From Nitrososphaerota archaeon (lineage in GTDB: Archaea > Thermoproteota > Nitrososphaeria > Nitrososphaerales > Nitrosopumilaceae), in assembly GCA_028867735.1 (NCBI GenBank), contig JAGWFW010000007.1, forward strand, positions 1 through 45,065: DNA of 45,065 nt, written 5' to 3'. The translations under genes and the position numbers were made by a program. The first letter of the stretch is position 1. Each line of letters begins with the position of its first letter. Positions 24,163-32,756 of this stretch are shown piece by piece. The notes below the pieces were generated by a model, which was not told where the DNA came from, searched no databases, and was given only the letters and a program-made list of their open reading frames with translations.

Positions 24163-25602
24163 TTGGATATCAGGGAAGGATTAACTTTCGATGATGTACT
24201 CCTTGTTCCCAAACGCTCCAGCATAGTCACCAGATCCCAGACCAACTTGCAGACAAGGCTCTCGCGCAACATCTCGCTTAACATTCCAATTGTGAGCGCC
24301 AACATGGATACGGTAACAGAGTCTGCAATGGCAGTGGCAATGGCAAGGGAAGGCGGAATAGGAATAATACACAGGTTTCTTACAATATCAGAGCAGGTCA
24401 CAGAGGTGCTCAAAGTCAAACGCTCGGGAAGCATCCTGATTGAAAACCCATACACGATAGGCCCGAACCAGAGCGTCCATGAGGCAATCGAATACATGAG
24501 AGAAAAGAGCGTCTCGGGGCTGCTCGTTACCGATCCCCAGGGCAAACTGGTGGGCATCCTGACAAGAAGGGACATTGCAATGATAGAGCCTGCAGACGAG
24601 AAAAAGCAGGTAAGCGATGTAATGACAGGTGATGTAATCACTGCCAAGTCCGGTGTAAGCATACAGGAGGCACGCGATCTTATCAGAAAGAACTGCATTG
24701 AAAAACTGCCGCTCCTCGACGAGCGCGGAAACGTAAGGGGGCTAATAACAAGCAAGGACATCATAAACGCAGGAAACTATCCCCATGCGTCAAAGGACAA
24801 GAAGGGAAGGCCGCTTGTGGGCGCGGCAGTCGGAGTCAAGGGGGACTTTATGGAAAGAACAGAGGCCTTGCTTGATGCAGGAGCAGACGTTATAGTAGTT
24901 GACATTGCACACGGACACAGCGACAACGCAATCAATACCGTACGATTGATAAAAAAGGCATTTCCAGACTGCGAGCTTGTTGCAGGAAATGTCGCAACGG
25001 CCCAGGGAGCAGAAGACCTGATAAAGGCAGGAGTTGACGCAGTCAAGGTAGGGGTAGGTTCAGGTTCCATCTGCATTACGCGGGTAATCACAGGTTCCGG
25101 CGTGCCGCAGCTCACGGCAGTAGTGGACTGTGCAGAGGTCGGCAAGAAATATGGCATACCAATAATCTCTGACGGCGGGGTTCGAAACTCGGGCGATGCA
25201 ACAAAAGCCCTTGCCGCAGGTGCATCCACTGTAATGGTGGGAAGCCTGCTTGGGGGGACAGACGAGAGTCCTGGCTCGTATGTGATGAAGAACGGCAAGA
25301 GGTACAAGATCTACCGGGGAATGGCCTCGTTTTATGCAGCGCTTGGCAGAAAGTCAAAGGAGACAGGGACTGCCGCAATGAGCGAGGATCTCAATGATTA
25401 CGTGGCAGAGGGTGTTGAGGCAATGGTCCCGTACAAGGGAACCGTTGTGGATATCGTAAAGCAACTCACAGGCGGAATACGCTCGGGCCTGAGCTACTGC
25501 GGGGCAAACACCATACCGCAAATGCAGCAAAATGCCGAATTTATAAAAATGTCAACTGCCGGATATGCAGAAAGCCAGCCCCACGACGTAGAACTGATGT
25601 AG
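24163..25602 (+). CDS. guaB: inosine-5'-monophosphate dehydrogenase
   Basis: The 479-residue enzyme has the TIM-barrel start GLTFDDVLLVP, two CBS domains (about residues 95-210), the catalytic-cysteine loop VGVGSGSICITRVITGSGVPQ (Cys near residue 305), DGGVRNSGD and the flap with SYVMKNGKRYKIYRGM. It oxidises IMP to XMP, which GuaA (18.9 kb) converts to GMP. The start is a TTG that gives the usual opening. The upstream gap from folP is only 41 bases, so read-through is possible. Confidence 0.95.
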   Translation: MDIREGLTFDDVLLVPKRSSIVTRSQTNLQTRLSRNISLNIPIVSANMDTVTESAMAVAMAREGGIGIIHRFLTISEQVTEVLKVKRSGSILIENPYTIGPNQSVHEAIEYMREKSVSGLLVTDPQGKLVGILTRRDIAMIEPADEKKQVSDVMTGDVITAKSGVSIQEARDLIRKNCIEKLPLLDERGNVRGLITSKDIINAGNYPHASKDKKGRPLVGAAVGVKGDFMERTEALLDAGADVIVVDIAHGHSDNAINTVRLIKKAFPDCELVAGNVATAQGAEDLIKAGVDAVKVGVGSGSICITRVITGSGVPQLTAVVDCAEVGKKYGIPIISDGGVRNSGDATKALAAGASTVMVGSLLGGTDESPGSYVMKNGKRYKIYRGMASFYAALGRKSKETGTAAMSEDLNDYVAEGVEAMVPYKGTVVDIVKQLTGGIRSGLSYCGANTIPQMQQNAEFIKMSTAGYAESQPHDVELM

Positions 25603-25634
25603 TTTTAATATAGTGTAAAATCAAGTCTCACCTA

Positions 25635-26099
25635 GTGCTGACAAAAAAAACCGCAATAGGAATTGGCGTAGGGGCGCTGGTAATAGGTCTGGGATCTTTT
25701 TCCCTGGTCCAGTCTCTCCTGTCCAATGAAAATATAGTCAACGATGCAGTCGACATGGGCAAAAGCGATGTCTTTCAGTTTGATGCGCAAAAGCATTTTC
25801 ACGAAATACTCAATGTGACCGGAAGTTCCTTTCATGTAAAACTTGCCACCCCGTCCAACGGATTGCAGGTGGACAAGGATTTTGAAAATGAGATTAGCTT
25901 TGACTGGGTCAGTCTTGCAGACGGGAAGCACTTTATCAACATAACAAACACCGGAGGCTCACCACTCCGTGTTACGGGCAAGCTGGAGGCAGTCCAGGAC
26001 CCGATAATATTTGCAAGCCATGCCATTGTAATCACCTCTGGAATCCTGATTATCGGATTCAGCACAGCATTTTCACTGCGAAAGCCAAGGGGATTCTAG
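25635..26099 (+). CDS. membrane-anchored protein with two membrane segments, unknown function
   Basis: The 154-residue protein has an N-terminal transmembrane segment (about residues 7-28), an extracytoplasmic beta-rich middle part (about 45-120, with FHVKLATPSN and HFINITNTGGSPLRVTGKLEA) and a C-terminal transmembrane segment (about 127-146) followed by a basic tail. The start is a GTG 32 bases after guaB. The layout is typical of small thaumarchaeal surface proteins. The 3' end overlaps the convergent pheA gene by 4 bases. Confidence 0.72.
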   Translation: MLTKKTAIGIGVGALVIGLGSFSLVQSLLSNENIVNDAVDMGKSDVFQFDAQKHFHEILNVTGSSFHVKLATPSNGLQVDKDFENEISFDWVSLADGKHFINITNTGGSPLRVTGKLEAVQDPIIFASHAIVITSGILIIGFSTAFSLRKPRGF

Positions 26100-26911
26100 C
26101 TCATCTCTGCCCGCGGATAGGAGCCAAGTATCTTGAGGAAGACTGTGTTCTGCCCTATCTTTTCAAGTGCATCCCGGATGTTCCCGTCGTCCTGGTTTCC
26201 CTCAAAATCAACATAAAAGTTGTATTCCCACGGGGTGGTCTTTGTGGGGCGGGATTCAATCTTTGTGAGGTTTATCTTGTTTGCGTGAAATTTCTCAATT
26301 ACATTGTACAGAGCCCCGGGCGTGTGTTTTATTGAAAATATTATCGATGTCTTGTCTTTTGCTGTAGCACCGTGCTTTTGGTTTGAGAGGACCAGGAATC
26401 TTGTATAGTTGTTGGCATTGTCCTCGACTCCCTCCATTATGACTGGCACTTTGTAAATCTCAGCAGCCCTCCTGCTTGCTATGCAGGAAAGGTTGTCTTT
26501 TTTCAGCTCTAGGAGAATCTTGACGCTTCCTGCCGTGTCATACGTAGGAACCGCCTTGAGGTGGTGGTCCTGGATGAACCTTCTGCACTGGCCCAGGGCC
26601 TGCGGATGGGAATATACAGTATCAATCTTTTCAAGACCGTCAAATCCTATGAGGCAGTGCTTTATGCGGTGGTAGATCTCCCCTGTTGCATAAAGCCTAG
26701 TGTCTAACAGCAGGTCATAGCTCTCCCCCACGCTTCCCTCAAGAGAGTTTTCAACAGGCAGTACTGCATAGTCTGTCCTGCCTGCCTCCGTTGACTCCAA
26801 AACTTGGTGAAACGTGGGATACGGCACGGTCTCAATCAAATCCCCAAAAAAGGCCATGGCGGCGGCCTCGCTGTATGCACCACGCTCTCCTTGGAACGCT
26901 ACTTTGAGCAT
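26096..26911 (-). CDS. pheA: prephenate dehydratase
   Basis: The 271-residue protein has the PDT domain (VAFQGERGAYSEAAA at the start, LPVENSLEGSVGESYDLL near 55-72, and the catalytic NYTRFLVL near 167-174) and a C-terminal ACT domain (SIIFSIKHTPGALYNVIEKF; KIESRPTKTTPWEYNFYVDF). It makes phenylpyruvate for phenylalanine synthesis, with the ACT domain expected to give phenylalanine feedback. It follows csl4 by 5 bases on the same strand. Confidence 0.95.
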   Translation of the reverse strand: MLKVAFQGERGAYSEAAAMAFFGDLIETVPYPTFHQVLESTEAGRTDYAVLPVENSLEGSVGESYDLLLDTRLYATGEIYHRIKHCLIGFDGLEKIDTVYSHPQALGQCRRFIQDHHLKAVPTYDTAGSVKILLELKKDNLSCIASRRAAEIYKVPVIMEGVEDNANNYTRFLVLSNQKHGATAKDKTSIIFSIKHTPGALYNVIEKFHANKINLTKIESRPTKTTPWEYNFYVDFEGNQDDGNIRDALEKIGQNTVFLKILGSYPRAEMS

Positions 26912-26915
26912 GTTT

Positions 26916-27470
26916 TTAATTGGAATCGAATTTTATAAAATCGCTGTTTCCAAATTTTGTTGACAGCTTTCTTTCCTCGATGTATCCACAATCCACGCAT
27001 TTTACGCTGCTGCCCATTGATACAATGCTTCCTGCACACTTGTTGCACGTGGAAAAAAGCACGCCAAGTTCCGGCTCGCTTATTATGGCATGAATCACGC
27101 CGTTTAGCAGGCTGATGACTTTGGCCGTTGCAATGTCTCCCACCCGCACAAGAATTCTCTTCTTTGCGCCTCTTGCCTGGCAGATGACTTCAAGGCCGGC
27201 ATGGGTCGGCCTGCCGTCTATGTACATTACATTTATCGCAAACATGTTGTTCATCAGTGCAGATACGTTTCCCACTATGACATTGCCGGGCTTTGGCACT
27301 GCAGGTTTTTTGATCCCGTTAATTTTAGCGACACGGTTTGTCTTGTCAAATTCAGGCGTGCCTACTACAAGAGACCTTATCGAATGCCCGTCATCAAATG
27401 TATTCTGGCCGGTCTCAAATTCCTCAATTATTGCAATCTTATCCCCCGGAAGGGCCTGCTTGCTGGACAA
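26916..27470 (-). CDS. csl4: exosome subunit Csl4
   Basis: The 184-residue protein has the Csl4 layout: N-terminal domain with LPGDKIAIIEEFETGQNTF, a central S1 RNA-binding domain (about residues 60-135, PKPGNVIVGNVSALMNNMFAINV) and a C-terminal zinc ribbon (CNKCAGS and CVDCGY, about 142-163). It caps the archaeal RNA exosome and helps select substrates. It lies between dph2 and pheA on the same strand. The start gives the family-typical opening. Confidence 0.93.
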   Translation of the reverse strand: MSSKQALPGDKIAIIEEFETGQNTFDDGHSIRSLVVGTPEFDKTNRVAKINGIKKPAVPKPGNVIVGNVSALMNNMFAINVMYIDGRPTHAGLEVICQARGAKKRILVRVGDIATAKVISLLNGVIHAIISEPELGVLFSTCNKCAGSIVSMGSSVKCVDCGYIEERKLSTKFGNSDFIKFDSN

Positions 27471-27537
27471 TGGTCTGAGCTGGGTTTTTGATGATTATAA
27501 TTGTTTATGCCTGCATCTCTGACCTGTCTGACAAAAA

Positions 27538-28533
27538 TTACAGCCAGTGGGGAACCTGCAGAAAACTGTCCACGTTTTCCTTCTTCAGTATCTTGACAAG
27601 CGCGTTTGCCTGGGGCGTGGACAGCACGGGCTTGTGAAAGTGGTTGTCAGTTGAAATTCTCGGGCAGGCCACCTGTATGAAGGCATCAATTCCCTTTAGG
27701 TTCTGCAGCTTGTCGTCTGTTATGTCAGTCAGTGCAAAAAGCTGGACTTTTTTCCCGAGGCTTTCAAGCTCCTTCTTGAACTTGAGCGCGGTTACCTTTG
27801 AGAACTGCCCCTCCTTCAGGCCAACAATGATTCCAAACGATTCAGCCTCGGCCGCCTTGTAGACCGATAGTACTGCCTTTTTCTGAAGCGTCTGGGCAAA
27901 CTCTGTCACTTCCCGTATTTCGTTAAAGTATGGATCAAGAACATACGTTGGCCTGTTTGTAGACAGTGCTATTCCGGCCGCATGAAAGTTGCTCTGGCCC
28001 AGAAATATGTTGGCGTCAACACTATCCCTTGTATCCATCACGGGATAAAACTCGCAGCCAAACACCTGTCCGTCGTTTAGCTGTCCCTTTCCCTTTCCTA
28101 TCATGACCCTGACTCCCCCCTGCTCAAGTATGGCCCTTACCTTGTCAACCTCGTGAAGGTGCTGGCTGTCTGTCACAAGCGATATTGTCTTTCCGCCAAA
28201 TTCCCCGGCGCATTTTTTTGCAATGTCATCAAACGGTATGTTGTCAAACGCATCAACAAGGATTACGTTATTTCCAAAACTTGTAGAGTTTACAGTGTGT
28301 CCTATGTGAAAGAGGATCTCTGCTCCCAGCACCTTGGCCCCATTTGTGTTCATGTCGCACGTTCCAAAACAACTGTCTGCAAGAACATATGCCGGAATGC
28401 CAAACGCTTCCATTATTCTGGATGCAGTGTCCTGTATCTTTGGCAAGATACCGTCCGGTCCATTGAGGGCAACCGATACCGGTCTTCTTTTCTGGATCTC
28501 GTCAAATATTGTTTTCTCATCTATTACTATCAA
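27538..28533 (-). CDS. dph2: 2-(3-amino-3-carboxypropyl)histidine synthase (diphthamide step 1)
   Basis: The 331-residue protein matches archaeal Dph2. The three cluster-binding cysteines are visible: in LADSCFGTCD (C55 or C59), in FGCEFYPV near 160 and in VACPRIST near 290. It uses a [4Fe-4S] cluster and SAM non-canonically to start diphthamide formation on elongation factor 2. It is the upstream gene of the dph2-csl4-pheA group and is divergent from the AsnC-like gene at 28615. Confidence 0.93.
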   Translation of the reverse strand: MIVIDEKTIFDEIQKRRPVSVALNGPDGILPKIQDTASRIMEAFGIPAYVLADSCFGTCDMNTNGAKVLGAEILFHIGHTVNSTSFGNNVILVDAFDNIPFDDIAKKCAGEFGGKTISLVTDSQHLHEVDKVRAILEQGGVRVMIGKGKGQLNDGQVFGCEFYPVMDTRDSVDANIFLGQSNFHAAGIALSTNRPTYVLDPYFNEIREVTEFAQTLQKKAVLSVYKAAEAESFGIIVGLKEGQFSKVTALKFKKELESLGKKVQLFALTDITDDKLQNLKGIDAFIQVACPRISTDNHFHKPVLSTPQANALVKILKKENVDSFLQVPHWL

Positions 28534-28614
28534 TCGCTATCGAAAATTGTTTTTTTAATTTAAACCAAACGAACGCGCATAATATTTAATATAGTTGATC
28601 TTCAAAAACAATTG

Positions 28615-28845
28615 ATGGCGATAGCGTTTGTACTGCTCAATGCAGAACTTGGAAAAGAAAGCGAGCTGCTCAGCCAGGTGAGATCAATCGAGCATGTCAA
28701 GTACGTGTATGTGCTTTATGGCGCCTATGACCTTGTAGTAAAGATAGAGGCCCCAGATACAGAGATGCTCAAAAAGACCATATCAAATCACATACGACAA
28801 CTAAAAAATGTGCGTTCCACCCTTACAATGACTGTTATAGAATGA
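28615..28845 (+). CDS. stand-alone Lrp/AsnC ligand-binding (RAM) domain
   Basis: The 76-residue protein from the ATG at 28615 (a TTG directly precedes it) is only the AsnC C-terminal domain: AFVLLNAELGKESELL, VLYGAYDLVVKIEAPD and LKNVRSTLTMTVIE. There is no helix-turn-helix, so it cannot bind DNA alone; such single-domain proteins form rings that bind amino acids and may co-assemble with full-length Lrp proteins such as the one at 2.6 kb. Its stop overlaps the tiaS start by 4 bases. Confidence 0.85.
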   Translation: MAIAFVLLNAELGKESELLSQVRSIEHVKYVYVLYGAYDLVVKIEAPDTEMLKKTISNHIRQLKNVRSTLTMTVIE

Positions 28846-30161
28846 AGCAGAGCATACTCCATGTCGGCTTTGACGACACCGACTCTAGAAACGGCATGTG
28901 CACCACATTTCTTGCCTACAAGATTGTAGAGCACCTGCGAAAGAACAAAGTCACATTCCTGGACTATCCGTATCTGATAAGATTCAACCCAAATATCCCA
29001 TGGAAGACAAGGGGAAACGGGGCTGTCGCACTGAAGATCAAGACCCAAAACCTAGGTACAACCAAGAAAAACATAGTCGATTTTATCAAAAAATACTCTG
29101 CAATCCACGAAGGTGCAAACCCGGGCCTGGTCTTTTACGAGAATGATTCCATACCAAAAGAGTTCTCCGAGTTTGGCAGGATGGCGCTGTGCACCCTTGT
29201 AAGCAGAAACAAGGCAAAGAGGTTTGCAGCGCAAAACCACATTGAAACATTCCACATGGGAAACGGCCAGGGACTGGTTGGTGCGATAGGCGCCATAGGG
29301 TATCCGTTCAATGATCACACGTTTGAGCTGATCTCGTACAGACACAAATCAAATTTCGGTAAAAAACGATTGATTCTCAAGGACAGTGTAAAAAAGATGC
29401 AAAAGCTAACCTATCCCAAGACGTTTAACAGCTACGATGATTCCAAAAACAGAATCCTCATAGCTCCCCATGGCCCTGACCCGGTTTTTTTCGGGGTGCG
29501 CGGAGAAGACGTCCCGTCTGTTATCAGGGGAGCATCACTTGTCCAGTCGCCAGAAAAGTTTTCAGGATACATGGTGTTTCGATCAAACCAGGGTACAGGC
29601 GACCATCTTAAAAATGAGCTTGACATTGAAGACCTGAGGCCGTTCTCGTCCGGGTATGTCGTAGGCCGCGTATCCAAATCTCCAAAGACTGGGCTTGGAG
29701 GGCACGTGACGTTTGCAATTTCCAAGTCCGGCAAAAAAACAGACTGTGCAGTTTACAAACCAACCGGACTGACAAACATAGCATCAGGCTTGATCAAGGG
29801 AGATCTGATAAGAATTGGCGGAGGAGTGCGCAAGGCCTCAAAAACACATGGCAGGACCATAAACATCGAGTTTATCGAGATAGTCAAGCTTGCAGAGTAC
29901 ACCATCCAAGCAAACCCAATATGCAAAAAATGCACAAAACGCATGAAATCAAAGGGAAGAAACCAAGGCTACAAGTGTGAAAAATGTGGAAAAACTTCAG
30001 GGAACAAAGTCTTGGAACGCATACCGCGTAAAATAAAAGAACAGCTCTATCTGCCTGTTGCATCTGCCCACAGACACCTGACAAGACCGCTGCAGAGAAT
30101 CTCAAAATTCAACACAAAAACTGAATTTGACGATTCAAGGAAATGGTTCCACACTTTCTAA
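28842..30161 (+). CDS. tiaS: tRNA(Ile2) 2-agmatinylcytidine synthetase TiaS
   Basis: The 439-residue protein has the TiaS opening LHVGFDDTDSRNGMCTTF (residues 6-23), a TGDHLKNELD region in the middle, an OB-fold-like part and a C-terminal zinc ribbon (CKKCTKRM and CEKCGK, about 363-387). It modifies C34 of the CAU-anticodon isoleucine tRNA with agmatine so that it reads AUA rather than AUG. It is coupled to the AsnC-domain gene and is followed, on the opposite strand, by the initiator tRNA gene, another CAU tRNA. Confidence 0.93.
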   Translation: MKQSILHVGFDDTDSRNGMCTTFLAYKIVEHLRKNKVTFLDYPYLIRFNPNIPWKTRGNGAVALKIKTQNLGTTKKNIVDFIKKYSAIHEGANPGLVFYENDSIPKEFSEFGRMALCTLVSRNKAKRFAAQNHIETFHMGNGQGLVGAIGAIGYPFNDHTFELISYRHKSNFGKKRLILKDSVKKMQKLTYPKTFNSYDDSKNRILIAPHGPDPVFFGVRGEDVPSVIRGASLVQSPEKFSGYMVFRSNQGTGDHLKNELDIEDLRPFSSGYVVGRVSKSPKTGLGGHVTFAISKSGKKTDCAVYKPTGLTNIASGLIKGDLIRIGGGVRKASKTHGRTINIEFIEIVKLAEYTIQANPICKKCTKRMKSKGRNQGYKCEKCGKTSGNKVLERIPRKIKEQLYLPVASAHRHLTRPLQRISKFNTKTEFDDSRKWFHTF

Positions 30162-30215
30162 TTGTGTTTTTTGAAAAGATAGCGGGGAGTAGATTTGAAC
30201 TACTGACTTGCGGGT

Positions 30216-30232
30216 TTCTCATCTTGATTGAT
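30216..30232 (-). other. 17-nt intron at position 37/38 of initiator tRNA
   Basis: The exon CTCA pairs with the intronic TGAG in a four-base helix with bulges TA^A and AA^A, the canonical archaeal site after base 37. Removing 17 nt restores the seven-base anticodon loop CTCATAA. Confidence 0.85.
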
Positions 30233-30252
30233 TATGAGCCCGCCGGGATGAC

Positions 30253-30265
30253 CTAGCCCCTTAGT
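30253..30265 (-). other. 13-nt noncanonical intron in the D-loop of initiator tRNA
   Basis: The intron ACTAAGGGGCTAG splits the two D-loop guanines. The exon AGCC pairs with the intronic GGCT in a four-base helix, flanked by three-base bulges AG^A and AG^G, which is a bulge-helix-bulge splice site. Removing it restores a normal 10-nt D-loop (AGCCAGGTCA) closed by GGGA/TCCC. Confidence 0.8.
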
Positions 30266-30307
30266 CTGGCTTCCCCACCCCGCTAAGTGAAAAGAAGTTT
30301 CGGGGTG

Positions 30308-30314
30308 ATATATA
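30308..30314 (-). promoter_or_regulatory. TATA box of the initiator tRNA gene
   Basis: ATATATA is centred about 27 bases before the first base of the tRNA (30284, minus strand), the standard archaeal TATA position. The same near-palindromic box could not serve the plus-strand gene at 30367 as well, because it is more than 50 bases from that start. Confidence 0.65.
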
Positions 30315-30366
30315 CGCTTTATCTAGTTTTAGAAATAATTAATAAGATTTCAGAGGCTTCAGACCC

Positions 30367-31461
30367 GTGGACAAAAAAACTAGAATCATAGCAATAGCTG
30401 CCGCGGTCGCTGCCTCAATTATTATAATTACATCACCATCAAACTCCATCGTAATTCCGCAGCCAACCGCAAGTCATAATGGAACAGATGCAGTGCAAAT
30501 TGTTGCAACCAACCTGCAAAAGCCCTGGGCCATGAGCTTTGCCGACAACAAAATATTCTTTACAGAAAAAGTGGGCAGAATAAGGGTGATTGACAACGGC
30601 ACGCTTGTAAGCGATCCTGTCGCAGATCTCCATGTCGCAGATATCACAGACGCAGGCCTGCTTGGAATAGCGGCGCATCCAGATTTTGAGAAAAACCATT
30701 TCCTTTACGTCTATTATACGTACAAGGACGGGGACAACCTCTGGAACAAAGTACTGAGGATTACCGTATACAATGATAAAATAACTGACGCAAAGGTGAT
30801 CTTGGACAAGATACCTGGCGCAGAGTTTGATGACGGCGGGGTGCTGAAATTTGGGCCTGACAAAAAACTCTACATAGGTACGGGTGACGCCACGGATCAA
30901 AACGCCACACAGGATCTAAAGTCTCTTGCAGGAAAGATTCTCCGCCTCAACGATGACGGTTCCATACCTTCGGACAACCCGTTTACAAACTCGCCTGTCT
31001 ATTCATATGGACACAGAAACCCGCAGGGTCTTGCATGGGATGATAAGGGAAACCTGTATGAAACCGAAGAGGGACCGACAAGAAACGATGAGATAAACCT
31101 AATCAAGCCAGGGCAGGACTATGGCTGGCCCGCCCAAGAGTGCTCAGGCTCGTCACAGTACCAGACAGCACTGGTCTGCTATAATCCAAGCATCGGGCCT
31201 GCAGGAATTGTCTACTATTCCGGAGACAAGCTTGACATTAAAAACAGTCTTGTACTGGCCGCACTGACTGGACACGGGCTCTACCAGCTGCCTGTTGGAA
31301 ACGGAACCATACTGGAACAAAAAATCATATTGGATGGAGTAGGAAGAATCAGGGATGTCAACGAAGGACCAGACGGGTACCTGTATGTTCTTACATCAAA
31401 TACCGATGGCATGGGCTTTCCCGACAGAACTGATGACAAACTTTTGAGGATTGTAAAATAA
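30367..31461 (+). CDS. secreted PQQ-dependent sugar dehydrogenase-like beta-propeller
   Basis: The 364-residue protein has an N-terminal membrane anchor or signal (about residues 6-27) and then the glucose/sorbosone dehydrogenase propeller: LQKPWAMSFADNKIFFTEKVGRIRVI, GLLGIAAHPDF, FLYVYYTY, IGTGDA, YGHRNPQGLAWD (about 217-228) and the EEGPTRNDEINLI motif (about 236-248). Family members oxidise aldose sugars with PQQ outside the cell, but no PQQ synthesis genes are here and activity is unproven. The start is a GTG; hmgA begins one base after its stop. Confidence 0.85.
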   Translation: MDKKTRIIAIAAAVAASIIIITSPSNSIVIPQPTASHNGTDAVQIVATNLQKPWAMSFADNKIFFTEKVGRIRVIDNGTLVSDPVADLHVADITDAGLLGIAAHPDFEKNHFLYVYYTYKDGDNLWNKVLRITVYNDKITDAKVILDKIPGAEFDDGGVLKFGPDKKLYIGTGDATDQNATQDLKSLAGKILRLNDDGSIPSDNPFTNSPVYSYGHRNPQGLAWDDKGNLYETEEGPTRNDEINLIKPGQDYGWPAQECSGSSQYQTALVCYNPSIGPAGIVYYSGDKLDIKNSLVLAALTGHGLYQLPVGNGTILEQKIILDGVGRIRDVNEGPDGYLYVLTSNTDGMGFPDRTDDKLLRIVK

Positions 31462-31462
31462 G

Positions 31463-32716
31463 TTGGCCAGATCACATACCAAGAAATTTCATGAAAAGAG
31501 CAGGGACGAGAGGCTCAAGACAGTCAAGTCTTTTGCAAGGCTCTCAAACAAAGACGTTGAAGTTCTAAAAAGCAGCGGTGGAATCTCGTTTGCAGAAGCA
31601 AATCACATGGTAGAAAATGTGATAGGCACATTGTCGTTTCCACTGGGAATTGCAACCAATTTCAGGATAAACGGAAAGGACTATCTCATCCCAATGGTGA
31701 TTGAAGAGTCATCGGTTATTGCCGCTGCATCAAAGGCGGCAAAGATTGCAAGAAAGCATGGCGGATTTGTGATGGAGTCTGACGAGTCGTACAGCATTGG
31801 GCAGATTCAGCTGGTAGATGTAGATGCCAGGTCTGCAATTCCAAAGATCATAAAGGCATCAAGAAAGATCCTCAGTCTGGCCAACTCAAAAAGCGAAACG
31901 CTGTCCCGAATGAACAAGGGTGCAAAAAAGATAACATGCAAAAAACTGGAGACAAAATCCGGAACCATGCTGATTGTGGAGATACTTGTCGATGTCGGAG
32001 ATGCGATGGGGGCTAATGTAACCAATACCATGTGCGAAGCAGTTGCCCCCCTGATAGAGGAGATTACTGGAGGAAGGGCAATTCTCAAAATTTTATCAAA
32101 TTATGCAACAAAGAGGCTTGTCCGAGGCAGGGCTATATTTGACAAAGAAGAGGTTGGCGGCACGCATGTTGTAAACAACATAATACATGCATATCACTTT
32201 GCGGCAAACGATCCGTACAGGGCAGTGACCCACAACAAAGGCGTAATGAACGGAATCATTGCGGTTGCAAACTCGACAGGGCAGGATACAAGAGCAATTG
32301 AAGCTGCAGCACACGCCTTTGCATCAAAAGACAAGAGGTATACCTCGCTTACCACATGGAAAAAGGACAGGCAGGGAAACCTGGTCGGATACATAGAGGT
32401 GCCAATGCCCGTGGGAATCATAGGCGGGATAGTAAACGTACACCCAATGATCAAGGTATGCACAAAAATTCTCGGAACAAAGTCAGCAAAGGAACTTGGG
32501 TGCGTAATCGGGGCAGTGGGGCTTGCCCAAAACTTTAGCGCAATCAGGGCACTTGCCTCCGAGGGAATACAAAAGGGACACATGAAGCTTCATGCAAAGA
32601 ACATCGCTGCAAGTGCAGGCGTGCCAAAAAACAAGATACATGAGGTGGTCTCAAGAATGGTAAAGGAAAACAATGTCTCAGTTACACGGGCCCGGGAAAT
32701 ACTCAGGGAACTCTAG
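31463..32716 (+). CDS. hmgA: hydroxymethylglutaryl-CoA reductase, class II type
   Basis: The 417-residue enzyme has MVENVIGTLSFPLGIATNF (catalytic Glu), VDVGDAMGANVTNTM (cofactor site), and VPMPVGIIGGIVNVHP, with a C-terminal helix and the His in GHMKLHAKN. The ENVIGT-LPLGIA form and the GIIGG-VHP block resemble class II (bacterial/Archaeoglobus-like) rather than class I reductases with ENVIGYMP. It supplies mevalonate for archaeal lipids. The start is a TTG one base downstream of the preceding gene, so the two are co-transcribed. Confidence 0.93.
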   Translation: MARSHTKKFHEKSRDERLKTVKSFARLSNKDVEVLKSSGGISFAEANHMVENVIGTLSFPLGIATNFRINGKDYLIPMVIEESSVIAAASKAAKIARKHGGFVMESDESYSIGQIQLVDVDARSAIPKIIKASRKILSLANSKSETLSRMNKGAKKITCKKLETKSGTMLIVEILVDVGDAMGANVTNTMCEAVAPLIEEITGGRAILKILSNYATKRLVRGRAIFDKEEVGGTHVVNNIIHAYHFAANDPYRAVTHNKGVMNGIIAVANSTGQDTRAIEAAAHAFASKDKRYTSLTTWKKDRQGNLVGYIEVPMPVGIIGGIVNVHPMIKVCTKILGTKSAKELGCVIGAVGLAQNFSAIRALASEGIQKGHMKLHAKNIAASAGVPKNKIHEVVSRMVKENNVSVTRAREILREL

Positions 32717-32756
32717 CGACTAGATATATATCCAAAAGGCTTGGTAGGAGACTACG

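Larger units (their letters stand above)
30180..30284 (-). tRNA. initiator tRNA-Met (CAT) with two introns
   Basis: On the minus strand the acceptor AGCGGGG pairs with CCCCGCT (30181-30187) with A73 at 30180. Three consecutive G-C pairs next to the anticodon loop (GCGGG/CCCGC), an A1-U72 pair and the T-loop TTCAAAT mark it as initiator. Anticodon is CAT. The mature tRNA is 75 nt (including A73) after removing 13 nt from the D-loop and 17 nt at position 37/38; exons are 30266-30284, 30233-30252 and 30180-30215. Elongator tRNA-Met or tRNA-Ile2 would not show the A1-U72 pair with this anticodon stem. Confidence 0.9.

Noticed and set aside
30180-30284. tRNA-Ile2 (CAT) as target of the adjacent TiaS
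   Set aside because: The A1-U72 pair, the three G-C pairs at the anticodon stem and the TTCAAAT loop mark the initiator tRNA; adjacency to tiaS is probably coincidence.
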